Below are positions 34,328 through 41,578 of a stretch of 43,054 bases of DNA, one piece after another. The notes under the pieces were generated by a model. It was not told the DNA's origin. It ran no database searches and saw nothing but the letters and a program-made list of their open reading frames with translations. Both the position numbers and the translations under genes were made by a program. Each line of letters starts with the position of its first letter. The stretch's first letter is position 1. The DNA is from Actinomycetota bacterium (GTDB lineage: Bacteria > Actinomycetota > JAICYB01), in the NCBI GenBank assembly GCA_035540895.1, contig DATLFR010000151.1, positions 1 to 43,054 of the forward strand. The letters run 5' to 3'.

Positions 34328-34480
34328 ATGGCCGGAGGCAAGCGTCCCAGCGTGAAGAACGAGAAGCAGTACGAGGCTCTCAAGGACAAGGGCATGTCCA
34401 AGGAGCGGGCGGCGAAGATCGCCAACACGCCCAACGCGTCGAGCAAGGGCGGCAAGAAGTCCGGGAAGAAAGGCAAGTGA
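34328..34480 (+). CDS. Small basic protein, DUF7218-like
   Basis: 50 residues, rich in Lys, Ser and Gly: KRPSVKNEKQYEALKDKGMS, then KERAAKIANTPNASSKGGKK. Similar short proteins occur in many actinobacteria (DUF7218 type) and their role is not known; the KGMSKERAAKIAN part looks like a helix and the rest is disordered, so a nucleic-acid-binding role is possible. The longer frame begins at 34112, but ATG 34328 with AGGAGG 5 nt upstream is the proper start. The RBS lies in a strong predicted hairpin. Its stop overlaps the next gene's GTG start (GTGA). Confidence 0.75.
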   Translation: MAGGKRPSVKNEKQYEALKDKGMSKERAAKIANTPNASSKGGKKSGKKGK

Positions 34481-34656
34481 GCCATCACGAGCACGCCTCG
34501 GATCAGCCCGGTGACGACCTTCCCGTACCGGAGGCGGTGAGCGTGAACGCCGAGTGTCCCTCCTGCGGGCGGGACGTACCCGTCACGTTGGGTGTCGAGG
34601 AGGCGTGTCCCGACTGTGGGACGGCGGTCTCCGTCGATGACATCCCGGCTCCCTGA
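34477..34656 (+). CDS. Small zinc-ribbon protein
   Basis: 59 residues from GTG 34477, which overlaps the stop of the basic protein (GTGA). An acidic N-terminal tail (HASDQPGDDLPVPEA) is followed by a zinc ribbon with two CxxC knuckles, CPSCGRDVPVT and ACPDCGTAV, spaced as in rubredoxin-like small ribbons. The function is unknown; tiny ribbons often bind RNA, DNA or a partner enzyme. A GTG at 34538 is an alternative start. It is 10 bp upstream of the metallothionein-like gene. Confidence 0.65.
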   Translation: MSHHEHASDQPGDDLPVPEAVSVNAECPSCGRDVPVTLGVEEACPDCGTAVSVDDIPAP

Positions 34657-34666
34657 GGAGGCAGCG

Positions 34667-34900
34667 ATGGCGACCTGTGACAGCTGCGGGAACGACTACC
34701 ACCGTTCGTTCGAGGTGCGCATCGACGGGGAGACCCACACGTTCGACAGCTTCGAGTGCGCGATCCACAAGCTGGCTCCCACCTGCGAGACCTGCGGGGT
34801 GAGGATCGTCGGCCACGGGATGGAAGACGGCGAGCGCGTCTTCTGCTGTGCCCACTGCGCGCACGCCTCCGGCGTCACCTCGGTAAGCGACAGCGCCTGA
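34667..34900 (+). CDS. Metallothionein-like small cysteine-rich protein
   Basis: 77 residues with GAGGAGG 6 nt upstream of ATG. Metal-binding pattern: C4xxC7 (CDSCGNDYH), a central HTFDSFECAIH with Cys 37 and His, CETCGVRIVGHG, and a CCAHCAH cluster near the C terminus; this matches the actinobacterial 'prokaryotic metallothionein-like' set. It likely binds Zn2+ or Cu+ in the cytoplasm, for storage or detoxification; the metal is not shown. It is the third of three small genes and is followed 5 bp later by Mug. Confidence 0.75.
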   Translation: MATCDSCGNDYHRSFEVRIDGETHTFDSFECAIHKLAPTCETCGVRIVGHGMEDGERVFCCAHCAHASGVTSVSDSA

Positions 34901-34905
34901 CGCCT

Positions 34906-35499
34906 TTGCGCAGACCCACGCCGGACGAGCTGGCGTCAGCCGTCGGGCGCACGATCGTCGACGTGCTCGCTCCCGGGCTGGATGTCGTCTTCTGCGGGAT
35001 CAACCCAGGCCTTTACTCGGGGGCCGTCGGCCACCACTTCGCCCGTCCAGGCAACCGGTTCTGGCCGGTGCTGCACCGGTCGGGGTTCACGCCGCGACAG
35101 CTGAGCCCGGACGAGGAGCGCGAGCTGCTCTCCTACGGCCTCGGCGTGACCAACATCTGCGCCCGGACGACCGCCAGGGCCGACGAGCTGACGACCGACG
35201 AGATCCGCGACGGCGCGCGCCGCCTACGGCGCAAGATCCGCAGGCACCGTCCTCGATGGCTCGCCGTCCTCGGCCTGACCGCCTACCGCGTCGCGTTCGA
35301 CGCTCCCGACGCAGAGGTCGGCGAACAGCCGCTGATGGTCGCGGACACCCGCATCTGGCTGCTTCCCAACCCGAGCGGGCTCAATGCCCACTATCAGATG
35401 GACGCGCTGGTCTACGCGTTCACCGAGCTTCGCAGGTGCGCGTCGAACCAGGCCGCTACCCGCTCCGAGGCCGGACCCACGAAGCCTTCCTGGTCGTAG
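34906..35499 (+). CDS. mug: Mismatch-specific DNA glycosylase Mug (G:T/U)
   Basis: 197 residues from TTG 34906 (RRPTPDELASAVGRTIVDVL is the usual beginning of actinobacterial Mug proteins; CTG 34897 is the only other nearby start). Removes thymine or uracil from G:T/G:U mismatches in the base-excision repair pathway. Seen: the active-site motif FCGINPGLYSG with N33 (activates water in the family) and the second motif LLPNPSGLNAHY. The enzyme core resembles Mug/TDG. The end overlaps the convergent alpha/beta hydrolase gene by 88 bp, so the C-terminal tail after ELRRCASN may be extra. It follows the metallothionein-like gene by 5 bp. Confidence 0.85.
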   Translation: MRRPTPDELASAVGRTIVDVLAPGLDVVFCGINPGLYSGAVGHHFARPGNRFWPVLHRSGFTPRQLSPDEERELLSYGLGVTNICARTTARADELTTDEIRDGARRLRRKIRRHRPRWLAVLGLTAYRVAFDAPDAEVGEQPLMVADTRIWLLPNPSGLNAHYQMDALVYAFTELRRCASNQAATRSEAGPTKPSWS

Positions 35500-36320
35500 A
35501 GATCGATGTGGTTCGAGGTGTCGAGCCACACGAGCTCCTTCGGCTCCCCGAGACGGTCGTAGAGGGCCTGCGCGCCCGCGGGGGAGCAGTAGTCGTCGTT
35601 GCGACCGTGGACGATCAGCGCGGGGGTGGGGGAGAGGAAATCGGCCGCCGACATCGCATCGAGCGTGATCAGCTCCCGTATCGACAGCACGCTCACCCGG
35701 TTCTCCCAGTGCGGGCTCGCCGACCTGTCGGTCCCGTAGTAGTCGAACGGCTCCTGTCCGCCCATCGCCGCTTCGCCGCCGTCCGCGGCGACGGCTGCCA
35801 TGTACTCGACCTCGCCGGTGGCGTGCTGGCGTTGCGAGACCTCGGCGAACCGCCTGAGCATCCCTCGGTAGTTCTCGGGGCCCATCCCCTCACGAATCAC
35901 CCTCGGGTCGTTGAAGGCGGCCGCGACGAAGGCGACGGCGCCGATGCGAGGATCGAAGGCGGCGAACCTCAGCGCGTACGCGCCGCCCAGGCAGATCCCG
36001 ACGCATCCGAGCCGCGACGCATCGACCTCGTCGAAGGAAGCCAGGTGGCTCGTCGCGTCCCGCAGGTCGGCCACCTTCCCGGCCGAGTCCTCGTGCTGAC
36101 GCGGTTCGCCTTCGCTCTCCCCGAAGTTGCGGTGGTCGAAGGCGAGCGTGACGTACCCGGCCTCGGCGAGCCTCCGCGCGTACGAGCCGGTCACCTGATC
36201 CTTCACGCCCGTGAAGGGCCCCGTGAAGACGAGCCCGGGGGCCGGGGTGCGGTCCGGGATGTGCAGGTCGCCGACGAGCGTCAGGCCGTCACTGCGGAAT
36301 GTGGTCCTGCGGTGCTGCAT
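35412..36320 (-). CDS. Alpha/beta hydrolase with Cys nucleophile (dienelactone-hydrolase-like)
   Basis: 302 residues. A cytosolic esterase/lactonase-type fold. Seen: LVFTGPFTGVKDQ as the oxyanion-hole region (about 30-42), the nucleophile elbow GICLGGAY with Cys 110 in place of the usual Ser, RNDDYC with Asp and NHIDLY with His near the C terminus, completing a Cys-Asp-His triad as in dienelactone hydrolase. The substrate is not identified. The ATG 36320 has no SD but TAGGCT 6 nt upstream, so it is probably leaderless. The last 88 bp overlap the Mug gene. Confidence 0.85.
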   Translation of the reverse strand: MQHRRTTFRSDGLTLVGDLHIPDRTPAPGLVFTGPFTGVKDQVTGSYARRLAEAGYVTLAFDHRNFGESEGEPRQHEDSAGKVADLRDATSHLASFDEVDASRLGCVGICLGGAYALRFAAFDPRIGAVAFVAAAFNDPRVIREGMGPENYRGMLRRFAEVSQRQHATGEVEYMAAVAADGGEAAMGGQEPFDYYGTDRSASPHWENRVSVLSIRELITLDAMSAADFLSPTPALIVHGRNDDYCSPAGAQALYDRLGEPKELVWLDTSNHIDLYDQEGFVGPASERVAAWFDAHLRSSVNA

Positions 36321-36332
36321 GCGACAAGCCTA
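36321..36332 (-). promoter_or_regulatory. Leaderless-type promoter (-10 TAGGCT) of the alpha/beta hydrolase gene
   Basis: TAGGCT on the minus strand (36332-36327) followed by 6 nt and ATG 36320. The hexamer equals the one before the aldo/keto reductase gene at 18975. Confidence 0.5.
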
Positions 36333-36974
36333 CTCGCCGCACTCCTCGCCCCCGTGCACGCTCGAGATCGTGTCCGTGTCGGCGGTACCGGTGACGTTGC
36401 CGAACAGCGCGCCGGAGGGCGTCTCGACCCGCCAGCGCGGACCGAAGGTTGGGTCGTCCTGCACCTCGGCCTCGGGGTGCGCGCCCCGCAGCGCGGAGAC
36501 CGTCGATCCGACCCCGACCCCGGAGTCCGTCTTCAGCCCGGTCGGCTCCGTCTCACGACCCCGCTCGTCGTAGCGGGAGTCCATGTACGAGAAGAGATGG
36601 CGGGTCCCGGCTGCCGCGTACGAGGTCTCGCCGTTCCCGAGGTAGACGAACAGGCTCTTCCATCGCACGACCCGCAGCTCCGTCCCCGGACAGGTGCCGA
36701 AGGCCCCAGACGACGCCCCCCATCCGCTGTCGGAGGTCGGCTCCCCGAGCCTCTGCGTCACCGCGGCCACGACGACGTCCGGGTCCTCACCGAACCTCGC
36801 CACGCCGATACCGTCCGGCGCGAGCGTGAGCGTCTCCGGCTGTGGGGACCCGGCGACAGGAGTCGGGGACGGCCGCGTCGTCGGCGTCGCGGTGGGGGGC
36901 GGCTCGTCGGTCCGGCAGGCCCCCAGCAGCAACGCAGCGAGGAGGGCGAGCGCCGATCGCTTCAACGCGCTCAT
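36330..36974 (-). CDS. Lipoprotein of unknown function
   Basis: 214 residues. A lipoprotein signal (KRSALALLAALLLGAC; cleavage before C20) gives an outer-leaflet lipid anchor, followed by a Pro/Thr-rich linker (TATPTTRPSPTPVAG) and a soluble domain of about 150 residues (ARFGEDPDVVVAAVTQRLGE, LRVVRWKSLFVYLG, GLKTDSGVGVGSTVSALRG) with no motif I know. The ATG overlaps the stop of the upstream small gene (ATGA), so the two are an operon. The end is 9 bp from the hydrolase start, so the -10 element of that gene lies within this gene's last codons. Confidence 0.75.
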   Translation of the reverse strand: MSALKRSALALLAALLLGACRTDEPPPTATPTTRPSPTPVAGSPQPETLTLAPDGIGVARFGEDPDVVVAAVTQRLGEPTSDSGWGASSGAFGTCPGTELRVVRWKSLFVYLGNGETSYAAAGTRHLFSYMDSRYDERGRETEPTGLKTDSGVGVGSTVSALRGAHPEAEVQDDPTFGPRWRVETPSGALFGNVTGTADTDTISSVHGGEECGE

Positions 36975-37258
36975 CCTGTCCGGCTCCCGAACCGTTCGAC
37001 GATGCGCTCGGCGTAGCGGTCCTCCCAGCGCCTGCCCTCCGCGTCCTGGCCGCGTCCCAGCTCCACGAGCTCGTGTATCAGCTCCGACCGCACGGGCCGG
37101 GAGCCCAGGATCTCAGGGAGCTCCGAGAGCTCGATGAGCCAGGAGGCGTACCAGGACGCCCAGTCGGGGTCGTCCCCGTCCACCATCCGATAGACGGCGT
37201 GGTGGAGCTCCGACGCCTCGTGCAGGAGCTCGGCGACCCTCTCGGTCCTCTCGTTCAC
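36971..37258 (-). CDS. Hypothetical small protein upstream of the lipoprotein
   Basis: 95 residues from GTG 37258; ATG 37276 would add six residues. Mostly helical and charged (ERTERVAELLHEASELHHA, DDPDWASWYASWLIELSE), with an acidic, aromatic-rich core and an Arg-rich end. I do not recognise it, though DDPDWASWYA patterns occur in other actinobacterial small proteins. The start is weakly supported because neither candidate has a clear SD. It is translationally coupled to the lipoprotein gene, so the two may work together. Divergent from the ABC transporter operon. Confidence 0.55.
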   Translation of the reverse strand: MNERTERVAELLHEASELHHAVYRMVDGDDPDWASWYASWLIELSELPEILGSRPVRSELIHELVELGRGQDAEGRRWEDRYAERIVERFGSRTG

Positions 37259-37381
37259 CTGTCGAGGTTGCCGCATACGCCGCGGATGCGTCCAGAGCCG
37301 GACACGCGACACCGTCACGGCCCCCGGGAATGGGACATCCTTGACCGGGTTTGCAACGCGACGGGCTGACACGGGAGGACC

Positions 37382-38344
37382 ATGAGCGACGCGGCGATCG
37401 AGGTGCGCGACCTCGTCAAGACGTACGGCGGGGCGGTCAGGGCCCTGGACGGCGTCACGTTCAGCGTCGAGCGGGGAACGGTGTTCGGACTGCTCGGTCC
37501 GAACGGGGCCGGCAAGACGACGGCCGTCCGTGTACTCACGACCACGCTGCGCCCCGACTCGGGAACGGCGCGCGTGCTGGGGCATGACGTGGTGGATGAC
37601 GCAGCGGTCGTCCGGGCACGCATCGGGCTGGCCGGCCAGTTCGCGGCCGTCGACGAGAACCTGACCGGCCGCGAGAACATGCGGCTGATCGGACGGCTGA
37701 ACCACCTACCCCGCACGGAGTGGTCGAGGCGCGCGGACGAGCTCATCGAGAGGTTCGGCCTCGCGGAGGTCGCCTCGCGTCCGGCCCGCACCTACTCGGG
37801 CGGACAGCGCCGCCGCCTGGACCTCGCCGCCGCGCTCATCTCTCGCCCCACCGTCCTGTTCCTGGACGAACCGACCACCGGCCTGGACCCTCGCTCGCGC
37901 CAGGACCTGTGGGAGGTGATCGAGCAGCTCGTGCTCGAGGGGACCACCGTCCTGCTCACCACGCAGTACCTCGAGGAGGCCGACCGACTGGCCGATCAGA
38001 TCGCGGTCGTCGACCACGGGACGGTGATCGCCCAAGGGACGCCCGCGGAGCTGAAGTCGAAGATGGGGGCGACCGTCCTGGAGCTCGAGCTGGCCGACGA
38101 GGCGGCGGCCGCGAAGGCGGCGACGGCGCTCGAGAAGGTCGCGTCGAAGCCGCCCACGCTCGACGGGGTCACGGTGGAGCTCACCGTCGACGACGGGCCC
38201 GACCTCCTCCTCACGGCCCTGCGCGCCCTCAGCCGGCGCAAGCTCACTCCCACGCGGGTCGCCCTGCGGGAGCCGAGCCTCGACGACGTGTTCCTCGCGC
38301 TGACCGGCCACCGGGCCGAAGGACCGCAGGAGCGCGACCGATGA
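37382..38344 (+). CDS. ABC transporter ATP-binding protein, DrrA-type
   Basis: 320 residues; nucleotide-binding subunit of an ABC-2 exporter, the class that includes daunorubicin-resistance DrrA. Seen: Walker A GPNGAGKTT (about 39-47), signature YSGGQRRRLDLAA (about 137-149), Walker B LFLDEPTTGLD (about 159-169) and TTQYLEEADRLAD with Gln at the H-loop position as is usual for DrrA proteins. A C-terminal extension of about 90 residues (from ATVLELELADEAAA) is typical of the subfamily. GGGAGG precedes the ATG by 4 nt. Its stop overlaps the permease ATG (ATGA). Substrate unknown: a drug, lipid or polyketide. Confidence 0.92.
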   Translation: MSDAAIEVRDLVKTYGGAVRALDGVTFSVERGTVFGLLGPNGAGKTTAVRVLTTTLRPDSGTARVLGHDVVDDAAVVRARIGLAGQFAAVDENLTGRENMRLIGRLNHLPRTEWSRRADELIERFGLAEVASRPARTYSGGQRRRLDLAAALISRPTVLFLDEPTTGLDPRSRQDLWEVIEQLVLEGTTVLLTTQYLEEADRLADQIAVVDHGTVIAQGTPAELKSKMGATVLELELADEAAAAKAATALEKVASKPPTLDGVTVELTVDDGPDLLLTALRALSRRKLTPTRVALREPSLDDVFLALTGHRAEGPQERDR

Positions 38345-39132
38345 GCGCCGCCACCCTCGCCCCAGGGGCACGCTTGCGCTGGAGCCTCGCCGATATCGCT
38401 GCGGTCACGCAGAGGAACCTGATCGCGTACCTGAGGATCCCTCAGGCTCTCTTCTTCGCGAGCGTCCAGCCGATCATGTTCGTCCTGCTGTTCCGGTACG
38501 TGTTCGGCGGCGCCATACGGGTGCCCGGCTTCGACTACGTGAACTTCATGATGCCGGGGATCTTCGTGCAGACGGTCCTGTTCGGGGGGATAGGGACGGC
38601 GATCGGGCTGTCCGAGGACCTGCACAAGGGGCTGATCGAGCGGTTCCGCGCCCTGCCGATGGCCCGGTCCGCGGTCCTCGCCGGACGCACGATCGCCGAC
38701 CTCGTCCGCAACGCATTCGTGATCGGTCTCATCACCGGCGTCGGCTACCTCGTGGGGTTCCGCGTCCAGACGAGCGTGCTCGCCTATCTCGCGGGAGCCG
38801 CGGTGATGCTCCTGTTCGCCTACGCGGTCTCGTGGGGGTTCGCGATCGTGGGTCTCTCCGCTCCCAACAGCGAGGTCGCGCAGACGATGGCCTTCCCGCT
38901 GATCTTCCCGCTCATCTTCATCTCGTCGGCGTTCGTCCCCCTCCAGACGCTGCCCGCTCCCCTCGAGGTGTTCGCGAGGCACCAGCCGGTCAGCATCACC
39001 ATCGAGGCGGCCCGCGCCCTGATGCTCGGGGGACCGACGGCCACCAACGTGGTGAAGTCCCTGGCCTGGTCGACCGGTATCCTGCTCGTCCTCGTTCCGC
39101 TCGCCGTCCGGCGTTACCGGCGGGTCGTCTAG
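38341..39132 (+). CDS. ABC-2 type permease, DrrB-type
   Basis: 263 residues, six membrane segments (about 33-53, 68-90, 110-135, 145-170, 180-200, 238-257). Partner of the DrrA-type ATPase; ATGA overlap with it. Seen: the DrrB-type start (AVTQRNLIAYLRIPQALFF), MMPGIFVQTVLFGG and the signature GLIERFRALPMARSAVLAGR coupling segment near 100-119, and the SSAFVPLQTLPAPLEVFARHQP segment near the C terminus. The TAG stop shares CTAG with the convergent methyltransferase gene. Confidence 0.92.
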   Translation: MSAATLAPGARLRWSLADIAAVTQRNLIAYLRIPQALFFASVQPIMFVLLFRYVFGGAIRVPGFDYVNFMMPGIFVQTVLFGGIGTAIGLSEDLHKGLIERFRALPMARSAVLAGRTIADLVRNAFVIGLITGVGYLVGFRVQTSVLAYLAGAAVMLLFAYAVSWGFAIVGLSAPNSEVAQTMAFPLIFPLIFISSAFVPLQTLPAPLEVFARHQPVSITIEAARALMLGGPTATNVVKSLAWSTGILLVLVPLAVRRYRRVV

Positions 39133-39878
39133 GCCTCCCGGCGGACCTTCCAGATCTGTTCGGCCGGCCAGCGCCGCATCCACGAATACGGCGCGAGGTC
39201 GTAGGTGCTGGAACCGCCGTCCGGGGGCCTGAGCTCGATCAGGTCCTCCACGACCAGACCGTTGCGTCGGAACAGGCGGATCCACTCGCCGTACGGGAGC
39301 TGGAAATCGACGCTGCCGTCCGTGTCCTCGAACCGGTGCATGGAGAAGTAGTCGGCGTGCAGGATCGGCTCGGTCTGGCTCGCCTCCGGGTTCCAGCACA
39401 CGTACAGCCAGGGCGACGTGTGGGAGAACGCGAGCAGCCCGCCCGGACGCAGGACGCGCGCGGCCTCCGGGACGGTCAGGTACGGGTCGGCGAAGCTCAT
39501 CGCGCCGTGGTCACAGAAGACGACGTCGAAGGACGCGTCGCGGAACGGGATCTCCGTTCCGGACGCCCTCACGAGCGGGACCTTCGTCCCGATCTCGGAC
39601 ATCCTCCGCCGCGCGTGTCCCAGCTGCCGTGCAGAGGAGTCGAGCCCGACCACGCGCGCCCCCGCGCGGGCGAGCGCCACGGACCACTGCCCGGCCCCGC
39701 ATCCGAGCTCGAGCACGTCGCGTCCGGACACGTCGCCCAGCACCCCCAGCTCGGCCTCGGGGGCGCTGTAGGTGCCCCAGGCCAGCGGGGCCGCCTCCAG
39801 CTGGGAGCCATGCAGCCGCTGGTACTCGTCGCTCGCTGACTCCCAGTAGCGGATGTTGGAACGGACGTCGTCGGTCAC
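39129..39878 (-). CDS. Class I SAM-dependent methyltransferase
   Basis: 249 residues. Seen: motif I DVLELGCGAGQWSVAL (about 54-69) for SAM binding, motif II VVGLDSSARQL, motif III FDVVFCDHGAMSF and the VLRPGGLLAFSH strand. The acceptor substrate is unknown. The start is GTG 39878; TAGCCT is 8 nt upstream, suggesting a short or absent leader, and CGAGGACC overlaps it as a weak SD. It converges with the DrrB gene (shared CTAG) and is divergent from the S15-type hydrolase. Confidence 0.88.
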   Translation of the reverse strand: MTDDVRSNIRYWESASDEYQRLHGSQLEAAPLAWGTYSAPEAELGVLGDVSGRDVLELGCGAGQWSVALARAGARVVGLDSSARQLGHARRRMSEIGTKVPLVRASGTEIPFRDASFDVVFCDHGAMSFADPYLTVPEAARVLRPGGLLAFSHTSPWLYVCWNPEASQTEPILHADYFSMHRFEDTDGSVDFQLPYGEWIRLFRRNGLVVEDLIELRPPDGGSSTYDLAPYSWMRRWPAEQIWKVRREA

Positions 39879-39886
39879 GGTCCTCG

Positions 39887-39892
39887 AGGCTA
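39887..39892 (-). promoter_or_regulatory. Candidate -10 (TAGCCT) for the methyltransferase gene
   Basis: TAGCCT on the minus strand, 8 nt before GTG 39878; predicts a transcript that starts on or within 1-2 nt of the start codon. Confidence 0.4.
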
Positions 39893-39941
39893 GCCGGTCG
39901 GCAGGACTCCGCGGGCCCCCCGTCGAACCGTCTCGAGGCTG

Positions 39942-39959
39942 GGGCGGCTGCGGCCGCCC
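39942..39959 (+). repeat. 7-bp stem hairpin in the leader of the S15-type hydrolase
   Basis: GGGCGGC, TGCG loop, GCCGCCC. It lies 26 bp upstream of the ATG at 39986. No T-run follows. It could be a leader structure or a promoter-side operator; short GC stems are frequent at this composition. Confidence 0.35.
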
Positions 39960-39985
39960 GACCCTGGGGAGAACGAGGAGGAAGG

Positions 39986-41467
39986 ATGCGCCGAAGGCAT
40001 CTGCCTGGTCTGCTGGCCCTGTCCGTCGCCCTGACCGCGCTCGTGGGAGCCGGACCGTCCGCGTCGGCCGCGCCGCAGCACGTCTCCGTGAAGAGCTTCG
40101 ACGGCACGGAGATCTGGATCTCGATCTACAAGCCGGCGGATGCGACCGCCGAGGAGCCCGTGCCGGTCATCCTGCAGTCGCACGGGTGGGGCGGCTCCCG
40201 CACGACGAGCCCGACCGCGTTCGGAGCATGGCTCGAGGAAGGGTTCGGGGTCGTGAGCATCGACCAGCGCGGCCACGGCCAGACCGGGGGCACCGCCCAC
40301 GTCCAGAACCCCGACTACGAGGCGCGCGACATCATCGCCGTCATCGACCACGTGGCGACGCTCGACTGGGTGCAGCTCGACGGGCCCGGCGACCCGGTCA
40401 TGGGCGCGATCGGGGGGTCGTACGGCGGCGGGTACCAGATGATCACCTCGCTCACCGAGGTCTTGACCAAGGGGAGCACGCGGTTCAACGCCCTCGCCCC
40501 TCAGATCACCTGGTACGACCTGCCGCGCAGCCTCGGCCCGAGCGACGTCCCGCGGACGCTGTGGAACACGCTGCTGTACGCCGCGGGCGCGTCGCGGCTC
40601 CCCGACTACGTGCACCGCTCGTACGCGCTGGGCGTGGCCACGGCGACCTTCCCCAACGGGGAGATCCCCGAGACGTACAACCTGAAGGAGCGCTTCTACA
40701 ACAACAGCCCCGCCTGGTTCGTCGACCAGGAGGTGCAGCTCGACATCCCGCTCCTCGTCGGCCAGGGCACCTCGGACAACCTGTTCCCGCTCAACGAGGG
40801 TTGGGACATCTTCAGCCAGGCGCTGACCGACGACGCCCGGGAGCGCAGCCTCTTCATCGGCTACAACGGCGGACACGCGCTGCCGCAAGCCCTGCCGCTG
40901 GGTAGCTCGAGCGGTGCGGACGCCTGCTCTGGCGGGTTCGACGCGCTCAGCCGCGCCTTCTTCAAGAGGGCCTTCGCGGGTGAGGACACGAGGGAGCTCC
41001 TCCGCAAGCAGGTCGGCATCACGACCGCCACCGGTCAGTGCCTGTGGGTCGACACCCTCGAGCCGAGCGCCTCCGTGGAGCTCGGCACGCTGGCCGCCCC
41101 GACCGCGGTCGGAGCGCCGATCTCCTACGAGATCGCCAGCGGACCCATGACGATCGCGGGTGTGCCCGTGCTGCTCGCGAAGGTGACGTCAGCCGCGCCC
41201 GAGGCGCGGGCGTTCTTCGCCCTGTCGGTGGGCACCTCTCCCGCGAACGCCACGGTCCTCCAGAACAACGTGATGCCGATGAGGCTGCGGCTCCCGAAGC
41301 TCAGTGAGGCCTTCTCGCTGGAGCTCGCTGGTGTCGCCGCGACCCTGACGGAGGGACAGAAGCTGTACCTGACCGTCTCCCCGACCTCGGACATGTTCAT
41401 CGGTACCAGCCGGGTCCCCAGCGTCGTCCTGCTCGAGGACGCGGTGGTGGACCTGCCGGTCCGTTAG
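39986..41467 (+). CDS. Secreted S15/CocE-type alpha/beta hydrolase
   Basis: 493 residues. A signal peptide (RRRHLPGLLALSVALTALVG, cleavage near ASA-AP at about 29) sends it outside. The catalytic part has the nucleophile elbow IGGSYGGGYQM with S145, and HGWGG (66-70) as oxyanion region; an Asp in GQGTSDNLFPL and a His in YNGGHALPQ give the triad. The pattern and the beta-rich C-terminal domain (from about 370; galactose-binding-like) match X-Pro dipeptidyl-peptidase/CocE-type S15 hydrolases. The substrate (dipeptide, ester or amide) is not determined. GAGGAGG upstream of ATG is a good SD. A strong hairpin follows the stop. Confidence 0.9.
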   Translation: MRRRHLPGLLALSVALTALVGAGPSASAAPQHVSVKSFDGTEIWISIYKPADATAEEPVPVILQSHGWGGSRTTSPTAFGAWLEEGFGVVSIDQRGHGQTGGTAHVQNPDYEARDIIAVIDHVATLDWVQLDGPGDPVMGAIGGSYGGGYQMITSLTEVLTKGSTRFNALAPQITWYDLPRSLGPSDVPRTLWNTLLYAAGASRLPDYVHRSYALGVATATFPNGEIPETYNLKERFYNNSPAWFVDQEVQLDIPLLVGQGTSDNLFPLNEGWDIFSQALTDDARERSLFIGYNGGHALPQALPLGSSSGADACSGGFDALSRAFFKRAFAGEDTRELLRKQVGITTATGQCLWVDTLEPSASVELGTLAAPTAVGAPISYEIASGPMTIAGVPVLLAKVTSAAPEARAFFALSVGTSPANATVLQNNVMPMRLRLPKLSEAFSLELAGVAATLTEGQKLYLTVSPTSDMFIGTSRVPSVVLLEDAVVDLPVR

Positions 41468-41474
41468 TCGAAGT

Positions 41475-41503
41475 GGGGCGGGACCCGGCCGCGGTCCCGC
41501 CCC
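41475..41503 (+). terminator. 11-bp perfect stem hairpin after the S15-type hydrolase gene
   Basis: GGGGCGGGACC, a 7-nt loop, GGTCCCGCCCC, 7 bp after the TAG stop. No T-run follows, so it is either a U-less actinobacterial terminator or an mRNA 3'-end stabiliser. Placed between a gene end and the next promoter region, a termination role is likely. Confidence 0.6.
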
Positions 41504-41578
41504 CTCCAACGCTGTCCTTGCAGGACCGTTGCCCCCAAACTAGGGGTGGCCGGTCAGTCGATATCTCGGGAGCGGTGG

